Shown: positions 1 to 8,002 of the stretch, one piece after another
How positions within the stretch are numbered: position 1 is the stretch's first letter
Layout of the letters: each line of letters starts with the position of its first letter
Origin: Oscillospiraceae bacterium
GTDB taxonomy: Bacteria; Bacillota; Clostridia; Oscillospirales; Oscillospiraceae
Length of the DNA: 32,688 bases
NCBI GenBank assembly: GCA_017432615.1
Contig: JAFRIV010000013.1
Coordinates: forward strand, 1-32,688
Reading direction: 5' to 3'
The notes under the pieces: model-generated
Told to the model about the DNA's origin: nothing
The model's database searches: none
The model's input: the letters and a program-made list of their open reading frames with translations, nothing else
Position numbers and translations under genes: made by a program

Positions 1-115
1 GTGTGTCGCCGGATGCGATGCGGTAGAAGGTCATGCCGCCCTGCGTCCATTCCGGGCCTCTTGCGCTGCCGCCTACGGTGCCTTCCAGATCTGCGTCTTT
101 AATGATTTCTGCCAT
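1..115 (-). CDS. 5' end of a small protein, possible LysM domain (partial)
   Basis: Only the first 38 codons lie in the window; the gene continues past the left edge. An ATG at 115-113 is preceded by a good ribosome binding site (AAGGAG on the minus strand, around 126-131). The protein begins MAEIIKDADLEGTVGG and ends, at the edge, in YRIASGDT followed by a codon starting with C. That ending fits the start of a LysM peptidoglycan-binding repeat (Y-x-V-x-x-GDTL), but only about eight residues of it are visible. The DADLEGTVGG stretch also resembles the end of a double-glycine leader peptide, a weaker alternative. It is transcribed divergently from the DUF4317 gene. Function is unassigned; the coding call rests on start, RBS and open frame. 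Confidence 0.6.
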   Translation of the reverse strand, partial: MAEIIKDADLEGTVGGSARGPEWTQGGMTFYRIASGDT

Positions 116-144
116 GATAGTAATCTCCTTTTCTTTTTTCCCGT

Positions 145-189
145 CAGCCCCTTGGGGCTGCTCTTTTTTCCCGAGATGCTCTGCATCTC
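145..189 (-). other. two small hairpins in the leader of the left-edge gene
   Basis: Two perfect stems lie between the putative promoter and start codon of the left-edge gene: 145-151 with 154-160 (CAGCCCC/GGGGCTG) and 173-179 with 183-189 (GAGATGC/GCATCTC). Each is followed, on the minus strand, by CGGGAAAAAAGA, so hairpin plus A-run is a repeated unit. They may stabilise the mRNA or affect translation. On the plus strand the first has a T-run after it, but no plus-strand gene precedes it. Confidence 0.45.
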
Positions 190-203
190 TTGTTTACGGG
201 CAC

Positions 204-214
204 AGTATAGCACA
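204..214 (-). promoter_or_regulatory. extended -10 promoter for the left-edge gene
   Basis: On the minus strand TGC-TATACT (-10 hexamer at 209-204) forms an extended -10 element. No good -35 lies at 17 bp. It is about 90 bp upstream of the start codon and back to back with the DUF4317 promoter. Confidence 0.4.
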
Positions 215-281
215 GGAAAAGTCACACTACTGTCACATAAAACTGGGTAATTCCACGGTTTTTCTGCTTTGCAGGTTTTCC

Positions 282-309
282 TTGAATTTTTCGGATCTTC
301 TGTTATACT
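282..309 (+). promoter_or_regulatory. sigma-A type promoter of the DUF4317 gene
   Basis: TTGAAT (282-287) and TATACT (304-309) are separated by 16 bp. The predicted transcript starts near 316, about 40 nt before the TTG start codon. Confidence 0.6.
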
Positions 310-357
310 GAGTCTTCCTGTCGCAAAATGCGTTTACCAATAGGGAGGAGAATTCCA

Positions 358-1488
358 TTGAACAAAAGAGAAATCAGCGAACTGAGCCGGCGGCTCAAAC
401 CGGAAAAAGCAAACATCGGCAGAATTTACGGCTGCTATGTAAACAGCAACAAAGAGATCATAGCCTATCTCGATGAGTCCGTCGCTTTGCTGCCTCAGGA
501 GGAATCCCGGCAGTATCTGGCTCTTCTGAAAAAGGTTTTATCCGGCTCTCTCAGCCGTAATCTGACGGATATCATTTTTTCTACCGAACAGGTTGCTGAC
601 AGCGAAAACCACCGCCTTCTGATGGCTTTGCGGGAAGACAGGACCGATGCCCGCCGCGCCTTTTTCGAGAAGGTGACAGATCACCTTGATATGGGAGATG
701 ACAATTATCTGATCCTCTGCGCAAACGATGCCTATGATGTGCCTTATCACAGCCACAGTGATGTGGATCGTTCCGCACAGGACTTTGCTTCCGGAGAATC
801 CGACCAGGTATTCCGTTATTTCCTCTGTGCGGTATGCCCGGTGAAAGACGGGAAGCCGGAACTGGGATACTTCCCGGGGGAAAATGAGTTTCATCATTTC
901 CTGGCAAGGCAGATCGTCGGCAATCCGGAACTGGGTTTCCTGTTCCCGGCTTTTGATAACCGGGCAACCAACATTTACAATGCCCTTTTTTATTCCAGAA
1001 AGCCCGATGAAGTGCATTATGAATTTATCGAAGGGATCTTTCAGACGGATCTTTCCATGACCCCTGCCGAGCAGCGGGAAGCTTTTGAAGCTGTTCTGAA
1101 CGATTCCGTTGATTGCAGGCTGGATGTGATCCGCGCTGTTCATGAACAGCTGACAGCCCGGGTCGCAGAGCATGCGGAGAGCCGGGAAGAGGAACCCCTT
1201 ACCGTCTCCTGCAGGGAGATCTGCACAATCCTTGCCGACTGCGGGATCCAGGAGGACCAGCTGACCTCCTTCCGGAAAGGCTACGAAGACCGGTTCGGGA
1301 AAACCGTACTGAATCCGGAAAATATCGTGGATATCCGGCACTTTCAGGTAAAGGCCGGAGAAGTGACGATCACGGTCAGCCCGGAACAGAGTTTTCTGAT
1401 CGAGACGCGGGAAATGGACGGGAGGAAATACATTATGGTCCCCGCAGACGGCGGCGCTGAGCTCAACGGTTTTGCCGTAAGAGTATAA
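358..1488 (+). CDS. DUF4317 domain-containing protein
   Basis: A 376-residue soluble protein with no signal peptide or membrane segment. The N-terminus MNKREISELSRRLKPEK, the GCYVN segment and the KKVLSGSLSRNL segment match the DUF4317 family as I know it from Clostridia; the family has no established function. An ATG 30 nt upstream (328) is in frame, but the TTG at 358 is chosen because AGGGAGGAG (342-350) lies seven to eight bases before it and family members begin MNKRE. The gene stands alone behind its own promoter. The C-terminal third (about residues 270-376) looks like a separate small alpha/beta domain. Family membership is fairly sure; role unknown. Confidence 0.85.
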   Translation: MNKREISELSRRLKPEKANIGRIYGCYVNSNKEIIAYLDESVALLPQEESRQYLALLKKVLSGSLSRNLTDIIFSTEQVADSENHRLLMALREDRTDARRAFFEKVTDHLDMGDDNYLILCANDAYDVPYHSHSDVDRSAQDFASGESDQVFRYFLCAVCPVKDGKPELGYFPGENEFHHFLARQIVGNPELGFLFPAFDNRATNIYNALFYSRKPDEVHYEFIEGIFQTDLSMTPAEQREAFEAVLNDSVDCRLDVIRAVHEQLTARVAEHAESREEEPLTVSCREICTILADCGIQEDQLTSFRKGYEDRFGKTVLNPENIVDIRHFQVKAGEVTITVSPEQSFLIETREMDGRKYIMVPADGGAELNGFAVRV

Positions 1489-1559
1489 AAAGTTTCCATG
1501 GCATATGGCAGCTGCCCGGCATATCTGCTTTCTCTAAGTACAACTTATCTGAACCTGCC

Positions 1560-1588
1560 TTGACAAAGGACAGGTACTATGATATAAC
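1560..1588 (+). promoter_or_regulatory. distal promoter P1 upstream of cyuA
   Basis: A consensus TTGACA (1560-1565) and TATAAC (1583-1588) with a 17-bp spacer, about 150 bp upstream of the cyuA start. It is the first of two tandem promoters in the 247-bp gap after the DUF4317 gene. Confidence 0.6.
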
Positions 1589-1647
1589 CTATTTATGCTA
1601 TAAGTATTAAGGGCTTTTCTTGGGGATCCCCTTTGCCTATCCTTGCC

Positions 1648-1676
1648 TTGAATTTTCATAGGGCTTATGCTATAAT
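1648..1676 (+). promoter_or_regulatory. proximal promoter P2 upstream of cyuA
   Basis: TTGAAT (1648-1653) and a perfect TATAAT (1671-1676) with a 17-bp spacer and an extended -10 TGC just before it. The predicted transcript has a leader of about 50 nt, too short for a known riboswitch class. A GGGGATCCCC palindrome lies just upstream, at 1622-1631. Confidence 0.7.
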
Positions 1677-1735
1677 TTGCTTATAAAATACAGCACGTCC
1701 TGCTGAAAAAACCGAGAGGAAAACAGAGGTGAGCC

Positions 1736-3037
1736 GTGGAAAAGAACAGTAAAGAATACCGGGATTATCTGAAGATCCTGGAAGAAGAACTGATCCCCGC
1801 AATGGGATGCACAGAGCCGATCGCGGTGGCATACTGCGCCGCTGTCGCCAGAGAAACACTTGGTTTTCTGCCGGAGAAGGTGGAGATCTTTGCCAGCGGG
1901 AACATCATCAAGAACGTGAAAAGCGTCGTTGTGCCGAATACAGACGGGATGCGCGGCATTGCCGCAGCTGCAGCCGCAGGCATCGTTGCCGGAGATCCGG
2001 CAAAGGAACTCCAGGTAATTTCCTCTGTTACGGCGGAACAGAAAGCCGTTGTTCATTCCTTTTTAGAGAATACCCCCATTACGATCGATACGACGGATTC
2101 CGGACTGGTATTTGATCTGGTGGTCGTTCTCTCCGGGAAGGGGCATACCAGCAAAGTACGGATCGCGAACTACCACACAAACGTTGTTCTGATTGAAAAG
2201 GACGGGACGGTCCTGCAGGAGCAGGAAGTCCGGGAGGAAACAGACGGCGAACTGACAGACCGCACCTTCATGAAAGCGGAAACGATCCTGGATTTTGCTG
2301 ATACCGTAGATCTGACAGATGTGATGCCGCTGATTCAGCGCCAGGTGGAATATAACATGGCCATTGCGGAAGAAGGCGTCCGGGAGAACTACGGAGCCAA
2401 TATCGGATCCGTTCTGCTGACGTCCTATCAGGATGTTGCCTCGCTGGAGAACGAAAACAGTATCCTGCTGAAATGCAGAGCCTACGCGGCGGCGGGCTCC
2501 GATGCGAGAATGAGCGGATGCGAACTGCCGGTCATCATCAATTCCGGGAGCGGGAATCAGGGGATTACGGCATCCGTTCCTGTTGTCATTTATGCACGGG
2601 AAACCGGTGCCTCCGAAGAGCGCATGATCCGCGCCCTGGTGCTTTCCAATCTGCTGGCGATCTACCAGAAAACACCGATCGGCAGGCTGTCCGCTTACTG
2701 CGGAGTAATCAATGCGGGCACGGCAGCCGTGTGCGGCATTGCCTATCTCAAGGGCGGCGGCTTCAAGGAGATTGCCCATACCCTGGTCAATTCCCTTGCC
2801 ATTTCTTCCGGTGTGATCTGTGACGGGGCAAAAGCCTCCTGTGCCGGCAAGATCGCCCTGGCGCTGGACAATGCGATCCTCGGATTGAAGATGTATGAAA
2901 ACGGGCAGCAGTTCTACGGCGGAGACGGCATTGTGAAAAAGGGTGTAGACAATATGGTGTCCGGGGTAGGCCGCCTTGGCCGGGAAGGCATGCGCGGCAC
3001 CGATGAGGAGATCCTGAAAATCATGCTGGCGGATTGA
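1736..3037 (+). CDS. cyuA: L-cysteine desulfidase (UPF0597 / CyuA family)
   Basis: 433 residues of the UPF0597 family, formerly called serine dehydratase alpha-like. Characterised members (Methanocaldococcus MJ1025; enteric CyuA/YhaM) use an iron-sulfur cluster to split L-cysteine into pyruvate, ammonia and sulfide. Visible here are the family hallmark IPAMGCTEP with Cys25, the GSGNQG glycine-rich stretch, and cysteines 322, 333, 362 and 369 in the C-terminal half (CGVINAGTAAVC and CDGAKASC), which can supply the other cluster ligands. The GTG start at 1736 follows AGAGGTGAG. The protein is cytoplasmic. It has two promoters of its own and may read through into the UroD-like gene 62 bp downstream, since no terminator separates them. 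The specific substrate is inferred from the family. Confidence 0.85.
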   Translation: MEKNSKEYRDYLKILEEELIPAMGCTEPIAVAYCAAVARETLGFLPEKVEIFASGNIIKNVKSVVVPNTDGMRGIAAAAAAGIVAGDPAKELQVISSVTAEQKAVVHSFLENTPITIDTTDSGLVFDLVVVLSGKGHTSKVRIANYHTNVVLIEKDGTVLQEQEVREETDGELTDRTFMKAETILDFADTVDLTDVMPLIQRQVEYNMAIAEEGVRENYGANIGSVLLTSYQDVASLENENSILLKCRAYAAAGSDARMSGCELPVIINSGSGNQGITASVPVVIYARETGASEERMIRALVLSNLLAIYQKTPIGRLSAYCGVINAGTAAVCGIAYLKGGGFKEIAHTLVNSLAISSGVICDGAKASCAGKIALALDNAILGLKMYENGQQFYGGDGIVKKGVDNMVSGVGRLGREGMRGTDEEILKIMLAD

Positions 3038-3099
3038 CTTTTCGTCTGCTTTGCGGGTTTTGTTTATAAAAAAATCATTTGAACAGGGAGAATACCTTT

Positions 3100-4116
3100 A
3101 TGACAAAAGAGGAAAGAGTTCGTGCCGTACTGGCCGGTCAGGAAGCGGACCGCATCCCGGTAAGCGTCTGGATGCATTTAAGCGAGTATGACCAGGATCC
3201 CCGCTCGCTGGCGGAGGCCATGGTCGCCATGAATAAGAAGTTTGATTATGACTTCATCAAAATGATGCCTTTCGGGGCTTATATGGTTCCCGACTGGGGC
3301 GGAAAGCTCGATATCTACTGCGACAAATACAAGGAAGTCGAAATCGCCGATGCCGGGCTGAAAACCGTCGAAGATTTTTATGCCATTGAGCCGCTTCCCC
3401 CTGTTTACGGTACCTGGGGAAAAACTTTGCAGATGGCCCAGTGGACGGTGAAGCTCGCCGATGCGGATACCCCGTGCCTGCAGACCGTCTTCTCCCCTGC
3501 CTCGTCTCTGAAAAAACTGGCCGGGGCAAAAATGCTCTCCCTGATGGTGGAGGAGCCGGAAGCTGTGCATCATGCCCTCCAGGTCATCACAGAGACGACC
3601 GTTAATTTTGTGAAGGCGAACATTGACGCAGGCGTGAGCGGGTTCTTCTTTGCCACGCAGTGTGCCACCTATGACCTTTTGAACGACGTGACCTTTGCCG
3701 AGTTTGTCAAACCCTACGACATGCAGGTCATCAATGCCTTCAAGGGAAAGACCTGGTTCAACGTCTGCCATATCCACGGGAAGAATATCATGTTTGACAC
3801 CATGATGAAATATCCGATCGACGTGCTCAACTGGCACGACCGTCAGACCGGCCCGACGCTCAGGGAAGCTCGGAAAAAGACCGATAAAGTGTTCCTCGGC
3901 GGTCTGCGGGAAGGCCCGGAAATCGTCGGTTCCCATCTGGTATACGACAGCATTATGGCAAAAGAAGACGCTACTCCGGAGAGCATTCGTGCCCATATCC
4001 GGGAAGCCATTGACATGGTTGGCGGAAAAGGCCTGATGATCGGCCCGGGCTGCGTTGCCGATCCGCGTGCGTCTGATGAATGCCTGATGGCCGTGAGGAA
4101 AGCAGTGGAGGCATGA
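3100..4116 (+). CDS. uroporphyrinogen decarboxylase (URO-D) family protein, methyltransferase-like
   Basis: 338 residues with the UroD/MtaA fold signature: N-terminal MTKEERVRAVLAGQEADRIPV, a VCHIHGKN segment (Cys223, His224, His226) and GPGCVADP with Cys318. In corrinoid methyltransferases of this family (MtaA, CmuA) zinc is held by an H-x-C...C set; here the middle position is His and the last Cys is kept. True HemE proteins have a conserved N-terminal FRQAGR motif that is absent here, so haem biosynthesis is unlikely. The ATG at 3100 is preferred over an upstream TTG (3079) because AGGGAG lies nine bases before it. It overlaps the DMT permease by ATGA, suggesting they work together, perhaps on a methylated or carboxylated small molecule. 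Substrate unknown. Confidence 0.75.
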   Translation: MTKEERVRAVLAGQEADRIPVSVWMHLSEYDQDPRSLAEAMVAMNKKFDYDFIKMMPFGAYMVPDWGGKLDIYCDKYKEVEIADAGLKTVEDFYAIEPLPPVYGTWGKTLQMAQWTVKLADADTPCLQTVFSPASSLKKLAGAKMLSLMVEEPEAVHHALQVITETTVNFVKANIDAGVSGFFFATQCATYDLLNDVTFAEFVKPYDMQVINAFKGKTWFNVCHIHGKNIMFDTMMKYPIDVLNWHDRQTGPTLREARKKTDKVFLGGLREGPEIVGSHLVYDSIMAKEDATPESIRAHIREAIDMVGGKGLMIGPGCVADPRASDECLMAVRKAVEA

Positions 4117-4994
4117 CAGACCGCAGAAAAGCCCTGCTGCTCATGATGCTTTCCACCGCAAGCATGAGCCTGATGCAGCTTGTGGTAAAGCTTTCCAACG
4201 GCGTTTTCCCTCTGTGGGAGCAGGTGTTTGTGCGCAATTTCGTCACGCTGATCATCGGTTTTGTGATGGCAAAACAGGGCGGGATGCCTCTTTTCGGGCA
4301 TAAGGAAAACCGCATTGTGCTGCTGCTGCGGTCGGTCCTCGGGTTTATCGGCGTAGCGGGATACTTTTACGCCACTTCCCGTATCGGCCTTGCGGATGCA
4401 AGCCTGCTGCACCGTTCCTCCCCCTTCTTTGTGATCATCTTCTCCGTGATCTTTCTGGCAAAACCGCTTCTTCTGTCGGAACTGATCGGACTGGTTCTGG
4501 CTTTTACCGGGGCAATTCTGGTAATCAACCCGTCGTTTTCCAATCTGAATCTCGGCCCTTCACTGATCGGGCTGCTGTCTGCTGCAGGCGCGGGCGGCGC
4601 CTATGTTGCCATCGCTGCGCTGCGGGGAAAGGAAAAAAACGGAACGATCCTGTTTTTCTTCTCTCTGGTATCCTGTATGCTCAGCGCGATCTTCGGTTTC
4701 GGCACGTTTGTACTGCCGCATGGCAGTGAGTGGCTGATGCTTGCCGGGATCGGTCTGTTTGCGGCAATCGGACAGCTGACGCTGACGCAGGCTTATAAAA
4801 TGGCAAACCCCGGCGAAGTCAGCGTGATCAATTACCTCGGCATTGTATTTTCGGCAATACTGGGATTGGTGTTCTTCCGGGAGGTTCCCGGCGGGCGCAG
4901 CATTATCGGCATTCTCTGCGTGTTTGCCGCTGCCCTGCTGATCTATTTCCTGGAAAACAGCAAACCTGTTTATTGTAGACAAAAATCAAATTGA
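4113..4994 (+). CDS. EamA/DMT superfamily permease
   Basis: 293 residues, strongly hydrophobic, with about ten membrane helices in two tandem EamA repeats (roughly residues 5-135 and 150-285). This is the drug/metabolite transporter layout used for export or uptake of amino acids, nucleosides and small metabolites. The ATG at 4113 overlaps the stop of the UroD-like gene (ATGA), so translation is coupled, and the TRAP binding-protein gene begins 13 bp after its stop. An in-frame ATG at 4080 lies inside the preceding gene and would add a hydrophilic stretch, so it was not used. Substrate and direction cannot be read from the sequence. Confidence 0.85.
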   Translation: MTDRRKALLLMMLSTASMSLMQLVVKLSNGVFPLWEQVFVRNFVTLIIGFVMAKQGGMPLFGHKENRIVLLLRSVLGFIGVAGYFYATSRIGLADASLLHRSSPFFVIIFSVIFLAKPLLLSELIGLVLAFTGAILVINPSFSNLNLGPSLIGLLSAAGAGGAYVAIAALRGKEKNGTILFFFSLVSCMLSAIFGFGTFVLPHGSEWLMLAGIGLFAAIGQLTLTQAYKMANPGEVSVINYLGIVFSAILGLVFFREVPGGRSIIGILCVFAAALLIYFLENSKPVYCRQKSN

Positions 4995-5007
4995 AAAGGA
5001 GAAAACC

Positions 5008-6009
5008 ATGAAAAGAATCCTCAGCATCGTATTGTGCCTTGTTCTCGTTGCATCGCTCTGCGCCGCAGCAAGTGCAGATTACAAGCCCGGCCAGTTTCAG
5101 ATCAAGATCGCTACCGTGACCTCCGGCACGCATCCCTGGGTCCAGATGGGCGATTATATCGCCAAAGAACTCAACGAACGCTCCAACGGCGCCATTGAAG
5201 TGACGGTTGCACCGGGCGGCCAGCTCGGCAACGACGAAGCCACCATCGACGATATGCGCCTCGGCACACTGGATATGGTCATCGGCGGAACGCAGAACGC
5301 CGCACCGTTTGTTTCCCAGCTGCAGGTGCTCAGCATGCACTACCTCTTCCCGAGCCGCGACGCTTTTGAAGCTGCTCTCGTACAGGGCGGCGATGTATTC
5401 AATTACATCCAGGGCAAGTATGAAGAGCAGGGCCTCGGATTGCATCTGCTGGGCCTGTGCAACTCCGGCCGCAGAGACATGCACACCACCAAAGAAGTCA
5501 AGTCTCTGGCTGATATCAAGGGGCTGAAGATGCGCGTGACCTCTTCTCAGACGGAATCCGATGTATGGTCTGCTCTCGGCGTGATCCCGACCTCCATGGC
5601 CTTCAATGACATCTACAGCGCAGCACAGTCCAACACCGTTTCCGCTTTTGAGTGCACCCTCTCTGCCTACAACAGCAGCGCCCTGTATGAAGTTGCACCG
5701 TATCACGTAGCAACTGCTCACCAGTTCACGCCTTCCCACGTCACCATCAGTGACATCACCTGGAACCGCCTGCCTGCAGAATTCCAGGATCTGCTCTATG
5801 AAGTCATCGGTGAAGCCTGCCTGCTTGGCAACCAGATCGCCGACGATGCGGATGACAACCTCCTCGACACGCTGGTCGCGGAAAAGGGCGTTATCGTCTG
5901 CGAGCCGGATCTGGAAGAGTTCCGCAGTGCTGTGGAGCCTCTGTGGGATACCATTGCGAAAAACTGCAAGGGTGAAGACTTCCTCGCTCTGATCCAGGCA
6001 CAGTTCTGA
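5008..6009 (+). CDS. dctP: TRAP transporter substrate-binding protein (DctP family)
   Basis: 333 residues. A Sec signal peptide (MKRILSIVLCLVLVASLC, cleavage likely after ASA near residue 23) is followed by a DctP fold. Family features are the SNGAIEV and PGGQLGNDE stretches and GLKMRV with Arg176, the position that pairs with the substrate carboxylate in characterised TRAP binding proteins. This suggests a carboxylate ligand. There is no lipobox cysteine with G/A/S before it, which is unusual for a binding protein in a single-membrane Firmicute. AAAGGAG precedes the ATG. It is the first TRAP gene; the hairpin after it should make its message more abundant than the permease messages. Confidence 0.9.
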   Translation: MKRILSIVLCLVLVASLCAAASADYKPGQFQIKIATVTSGTHPWVQMGDYIAKELNERSNGAIEVTVAPGGQLGNDEATIDDMRLGTLDMVIGGTQNAAPFVSQLQVLSMHYLFPSRDAFEAALVQGGDVFNYIQGKYEEQGLGLHLLGLCNSGRRDMHTTKEVKSLADIKGLKMRVTSSQTESDVWSALGVIPTSMAFNDIYSAAQSNTVSAFECTLSAYNSSALYEVAPYHVATAHQFTPSHVTISDITWNRLPAEFQDLLYEVIGEACLLGNQIADDADDNLLDTLVAEKGVIVCEPDLEEFRSAVEPLWDTIAKNCKGEDFLALIQAQF

Positions 6010-6021
6010 TCAAACTTTTTC

Positions 6022-6098
6022 GGTAAGAACTTCATGTAGTATTCCGAGCTCCGATTTGCGGGGAGATCAACACAAATCGGAGCTCTCTTTTTCTTACC
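6022..6098 (+). terminator. terminator/attenuator hairpin between dctP and dctQ
   Basis: A perfect 12-bp stem (6046-6057 with 6074-6085, GAGCTCCGATTT/AAATCGGAGCTC) is followed by TCTTTTTCTT. An outer arm GGTAAGAA (6022-6029) pairs with TTCTTACC (6091-6098), which would take up part of the T-run. The structure is well placed to stop most transcripts after dctP and let a fraction continue into dctQM. Confidence 0.75.
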
Positions 6099-6113
6099 AG
6101 AAAGGCTGAAGAA

Positions 6114-6617
6114 ATGAAAAAAACAATCGATACCATATCCAACGTGATCGAGGAGGTCTGCAAGTTCATTGCGGCCTTCGCAGTAGGCGCGTTTGTGATC
6201 ATCATCTGCATGCAGGTATTCTCCAGAAACCTGTTCAAAGTGCCGATGGTCTGGGCAAACGATCTGAGCGTCGTGTTTTTCGTATGGGCTGTCTTTTTCG
6301 GGAGCGCCATTGCGGTGCACCACCGCGCCCATTATGATGTGGCGCTCTTTCCAGAAAAATTTGCCAAGACCAACTGTGCTCTGGATATCCTGGCGGATCT
6401 GGCCGGCATCGTACTGTTTTATATCATGATCCGTTACGGATACAAGTATACGGTTATGGGCCTGAAGCGTCTCTCTCCCTCCATGAATATTCCGCAGGCC
6501 TGGTTTTTTGCCTGTATCCCTGCCTCCGGCTGTTTTATGATGTGGTATACCATCCTGAACCTGATTGAAGACCTGAAGAAAATGAAAAACCTGACGAAAG
6601 GAGAACAGAGCGCATGA
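6114..6617 (+). CDS. dctQ: TRAP transporter small permease (DctQ family)
   Basis: 167 residues with four predicted membrane helices (about 18-40, 52-72, 92-112, 126-148) and the DctQ-type features: FSRNLFKVPMVWANDLSVVFFVWAVFFGSAIAVHHRAHYDV. The small subunit pairs with DctM in the cytoplasmic membrane and is needed for ion-driven uptake of the ligand delivered by DctP. AGAAAGGCTGAAGAA precedes the ATG. The gene overlaps dctM by ATGA. Confidence 0.9.
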   Translation: MKKTIDTISNVIEEVCKFIAAFAVGAFVIIICMQVFSRNLFKVPMVWANDLSVVFFVWAVFFGSAIAVHHRAHYDVALFPEKFAKTNCALDILADLAGIVLFYIMIRYGYKYTVMGLKRLSPSMNIPQAWFFACIPASGCFMMWYTILNLIEDLKKMKNLTKGEQSA

Positions 6618-7918
6618 ATACCGGCGGCCTTCTGCTCCTTCTCCTGATCACCTTTGTGGTGATGATCGTTTTGAAGATCCCCATTGCCTATTCACTGGGG
6701 CTTTCCTCCGTACTGGTGATCGCGACGATGCATCTGCCGATCACCTCCGCTGTCAATGCCATGTACAACTCCGTCAACAGTTTTTCCCTGCTGGCGGTCC
6801 CGCTGTTCATGCTGCTGGCCCAGCTGATGGATAAAGGAGGCATTACCGACCGTCTGTTTGCCATCTGCGATGCGTTCGTCGGCCACATTCGCGGCGGACT
6901 GGGTCATGTGAACGTCGTCATCAGCCTTCTGTTCGGCCATCTGTCCGGTTCCTCCCAGGCGGATGCTGCAGGGATCGGATCCATGATCATCCCTGCCATG
7001 CAGAAAGCCGGATATGACACCGGCTTTACCGTAGCCATTACCTGCTGCTCGGCAACCCTGGGCGTGATCATTCCGCCGAGTGTGCTGTTTGTTGTCTACG
7101 GTGCTATGAGCGGTGCCTCCATCGGAGCGCTGTTTATCGGCGGTTTTGTACCAGGTTTTCTGATTGCCCTTTTCCAGTGTATTTACACCTATCGTATGGC
7201 TGTCAAGCACAATTACCCCTGCGGCCGGCGATACACCTGGAAAGAGCGCGGACTGGCAACCAGCAAGGCACTGCCTGTCATTATCCTTCCGGTCATTATT
7301 CTCGGCGGAACAACGAGCGGCCTCTTTACCGCTACGGAATCTGCCGCCATTGCCTGCATGTATGCACTCTTCCTGATGTTTGTGGTCTACCGCAACTACC
7401 ATGTGAAGGATCTGCCCAAGCTGCTGGTCAAAACAGCGCTGGATTTTTCGCTCAGTATGTTTGCCGTCGCCATGGCGGGCATTACCGGCTGGCTGATTGC
7501 CTATCTCAACGCGCCGGAAATGATCTGCAGCGCCATTTTGAGTGTGACGCATTCCTATCTCGGTGTGTACACCCTGCTGGTGCTGTTCATGCTCTTCCTG
7601 GGAACCTTTATGAGCCCAATCACAGCGATCATCATCTTTATGCCGATCCTGCAAAAGCTGGGGGCGATGGTCGGGATCAACGATATCCACATGGGTCTCG
7701 TTGTTGTGCTCACCTTATCACTGGGCATGGTCACCCCGCCTTACGGTTCCTGCCTGCTGATCACGGCACAGATAGGAAAGATCAAACCGGTAGAGGCGTT
7801 TCGCAGCTGTATTCCGATCATCGGGCTTACGCTGCTGGTCATTTTTATCGGGATCCTCTTCCCGGATGTATTCCTTTTCCTGCCGAGGATCTTTGTCCCG
7901 ACGGCATTTCCGGCATAA
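6614..7918 (+). CDS. dctM: TRAP transporter large permease (DctM family)
   Basis: 434 residues, about 12 membrane helices, of the DctM/ion-transporter superfamily. The hallmark LSGSSQADAAGIGSMIIPAM stretch is visible near residue 112, and a TPPYGSCLL re-entrant segment near residue 375. It is the transport channel, using an ion gradient (usually sodium) rather than ATP. It overlaps dctQ by four bases and is the last gene of the plus-strand run; a terminator follows within 70 bp. Confidence 0.92.
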   Translation: MNTGGLLLLLLITFVVMIVLKIPIAYSLGLSSVLVIATMHLPITSAVNAMYNSVNSFSLLAVPLFMLLAQLMDKGGITDRLFAICDAFVGHIRGGLGHVNVVISLLFGHLSGSSQADAAGIGSMIIPAMQKAGYDTGFTVAITCCSATLGVIIPPSVLFVVYGAMSGASIGALFIGGFVPGFLIALFQCIYTYRMAVKHNYPCGRRYTWKERGLATSKALPVIILPVIILGGTTSGLFTATESAAIACMYALFLMFVVYRNYHVKDLPKLLVKTALDFSLSMFAVAMAGITGWLIAYLNAPEMICSAILSVTHSYLGVYTLLVLFMLFLGTFMSPITAIIIFMPILQKLGAMVGINDIHMGLVVVLTLSLGMVTPPYGSCLLITAQIGKIKPVEAFRSCIPIIGLTLLVIFIGILFPDVFLFLPRIFVPTAFPA

Positions 7919-7952
7919 CCGGTATTTATTTTTCTGTTCATATAAATGAGAG

Positions 7953-7990
7953 CAGCCTGTCCCCTATAGTGGGAACAGGCTGTTTTCATT
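7953..7990 (+). terminator. rho-independent terminator after dctM
   Basis: CAGCCTGT (7953-7960) pairs with ACAGGCTG (7975-7982), extended by CCC/GGG with one bulge, and is followed by TTTTCATTTT. It lies between convergent genes and terminates the plus-strand run; the minus-strand side is only weakly T-rich. Confidence 0.8.
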
Positions 7991-8002
7991 TTATATTGGC
8001 TT

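Noticed and set aside
145-170. Plus-strand terminator near the left edge
   Set aside because: Hairpin plus T-run is present but no plus-strand gene precedes it; the hairpin lies in the leader of a minus-strand gene.
538-1341. A 267-codon minus-strand open frame opposite the DUF4317 gene
   Set aside because: The plus-strand protein matches a known family and has promoter and RBS; this one has neither.
1489-1735. Possible riboswitch or T-box before cyuA
   Set aside because: The proximal promoter leaves a leader of only about 50 nt, and no T-box specifier/antiterminator or conserved aptamer motif is visible.
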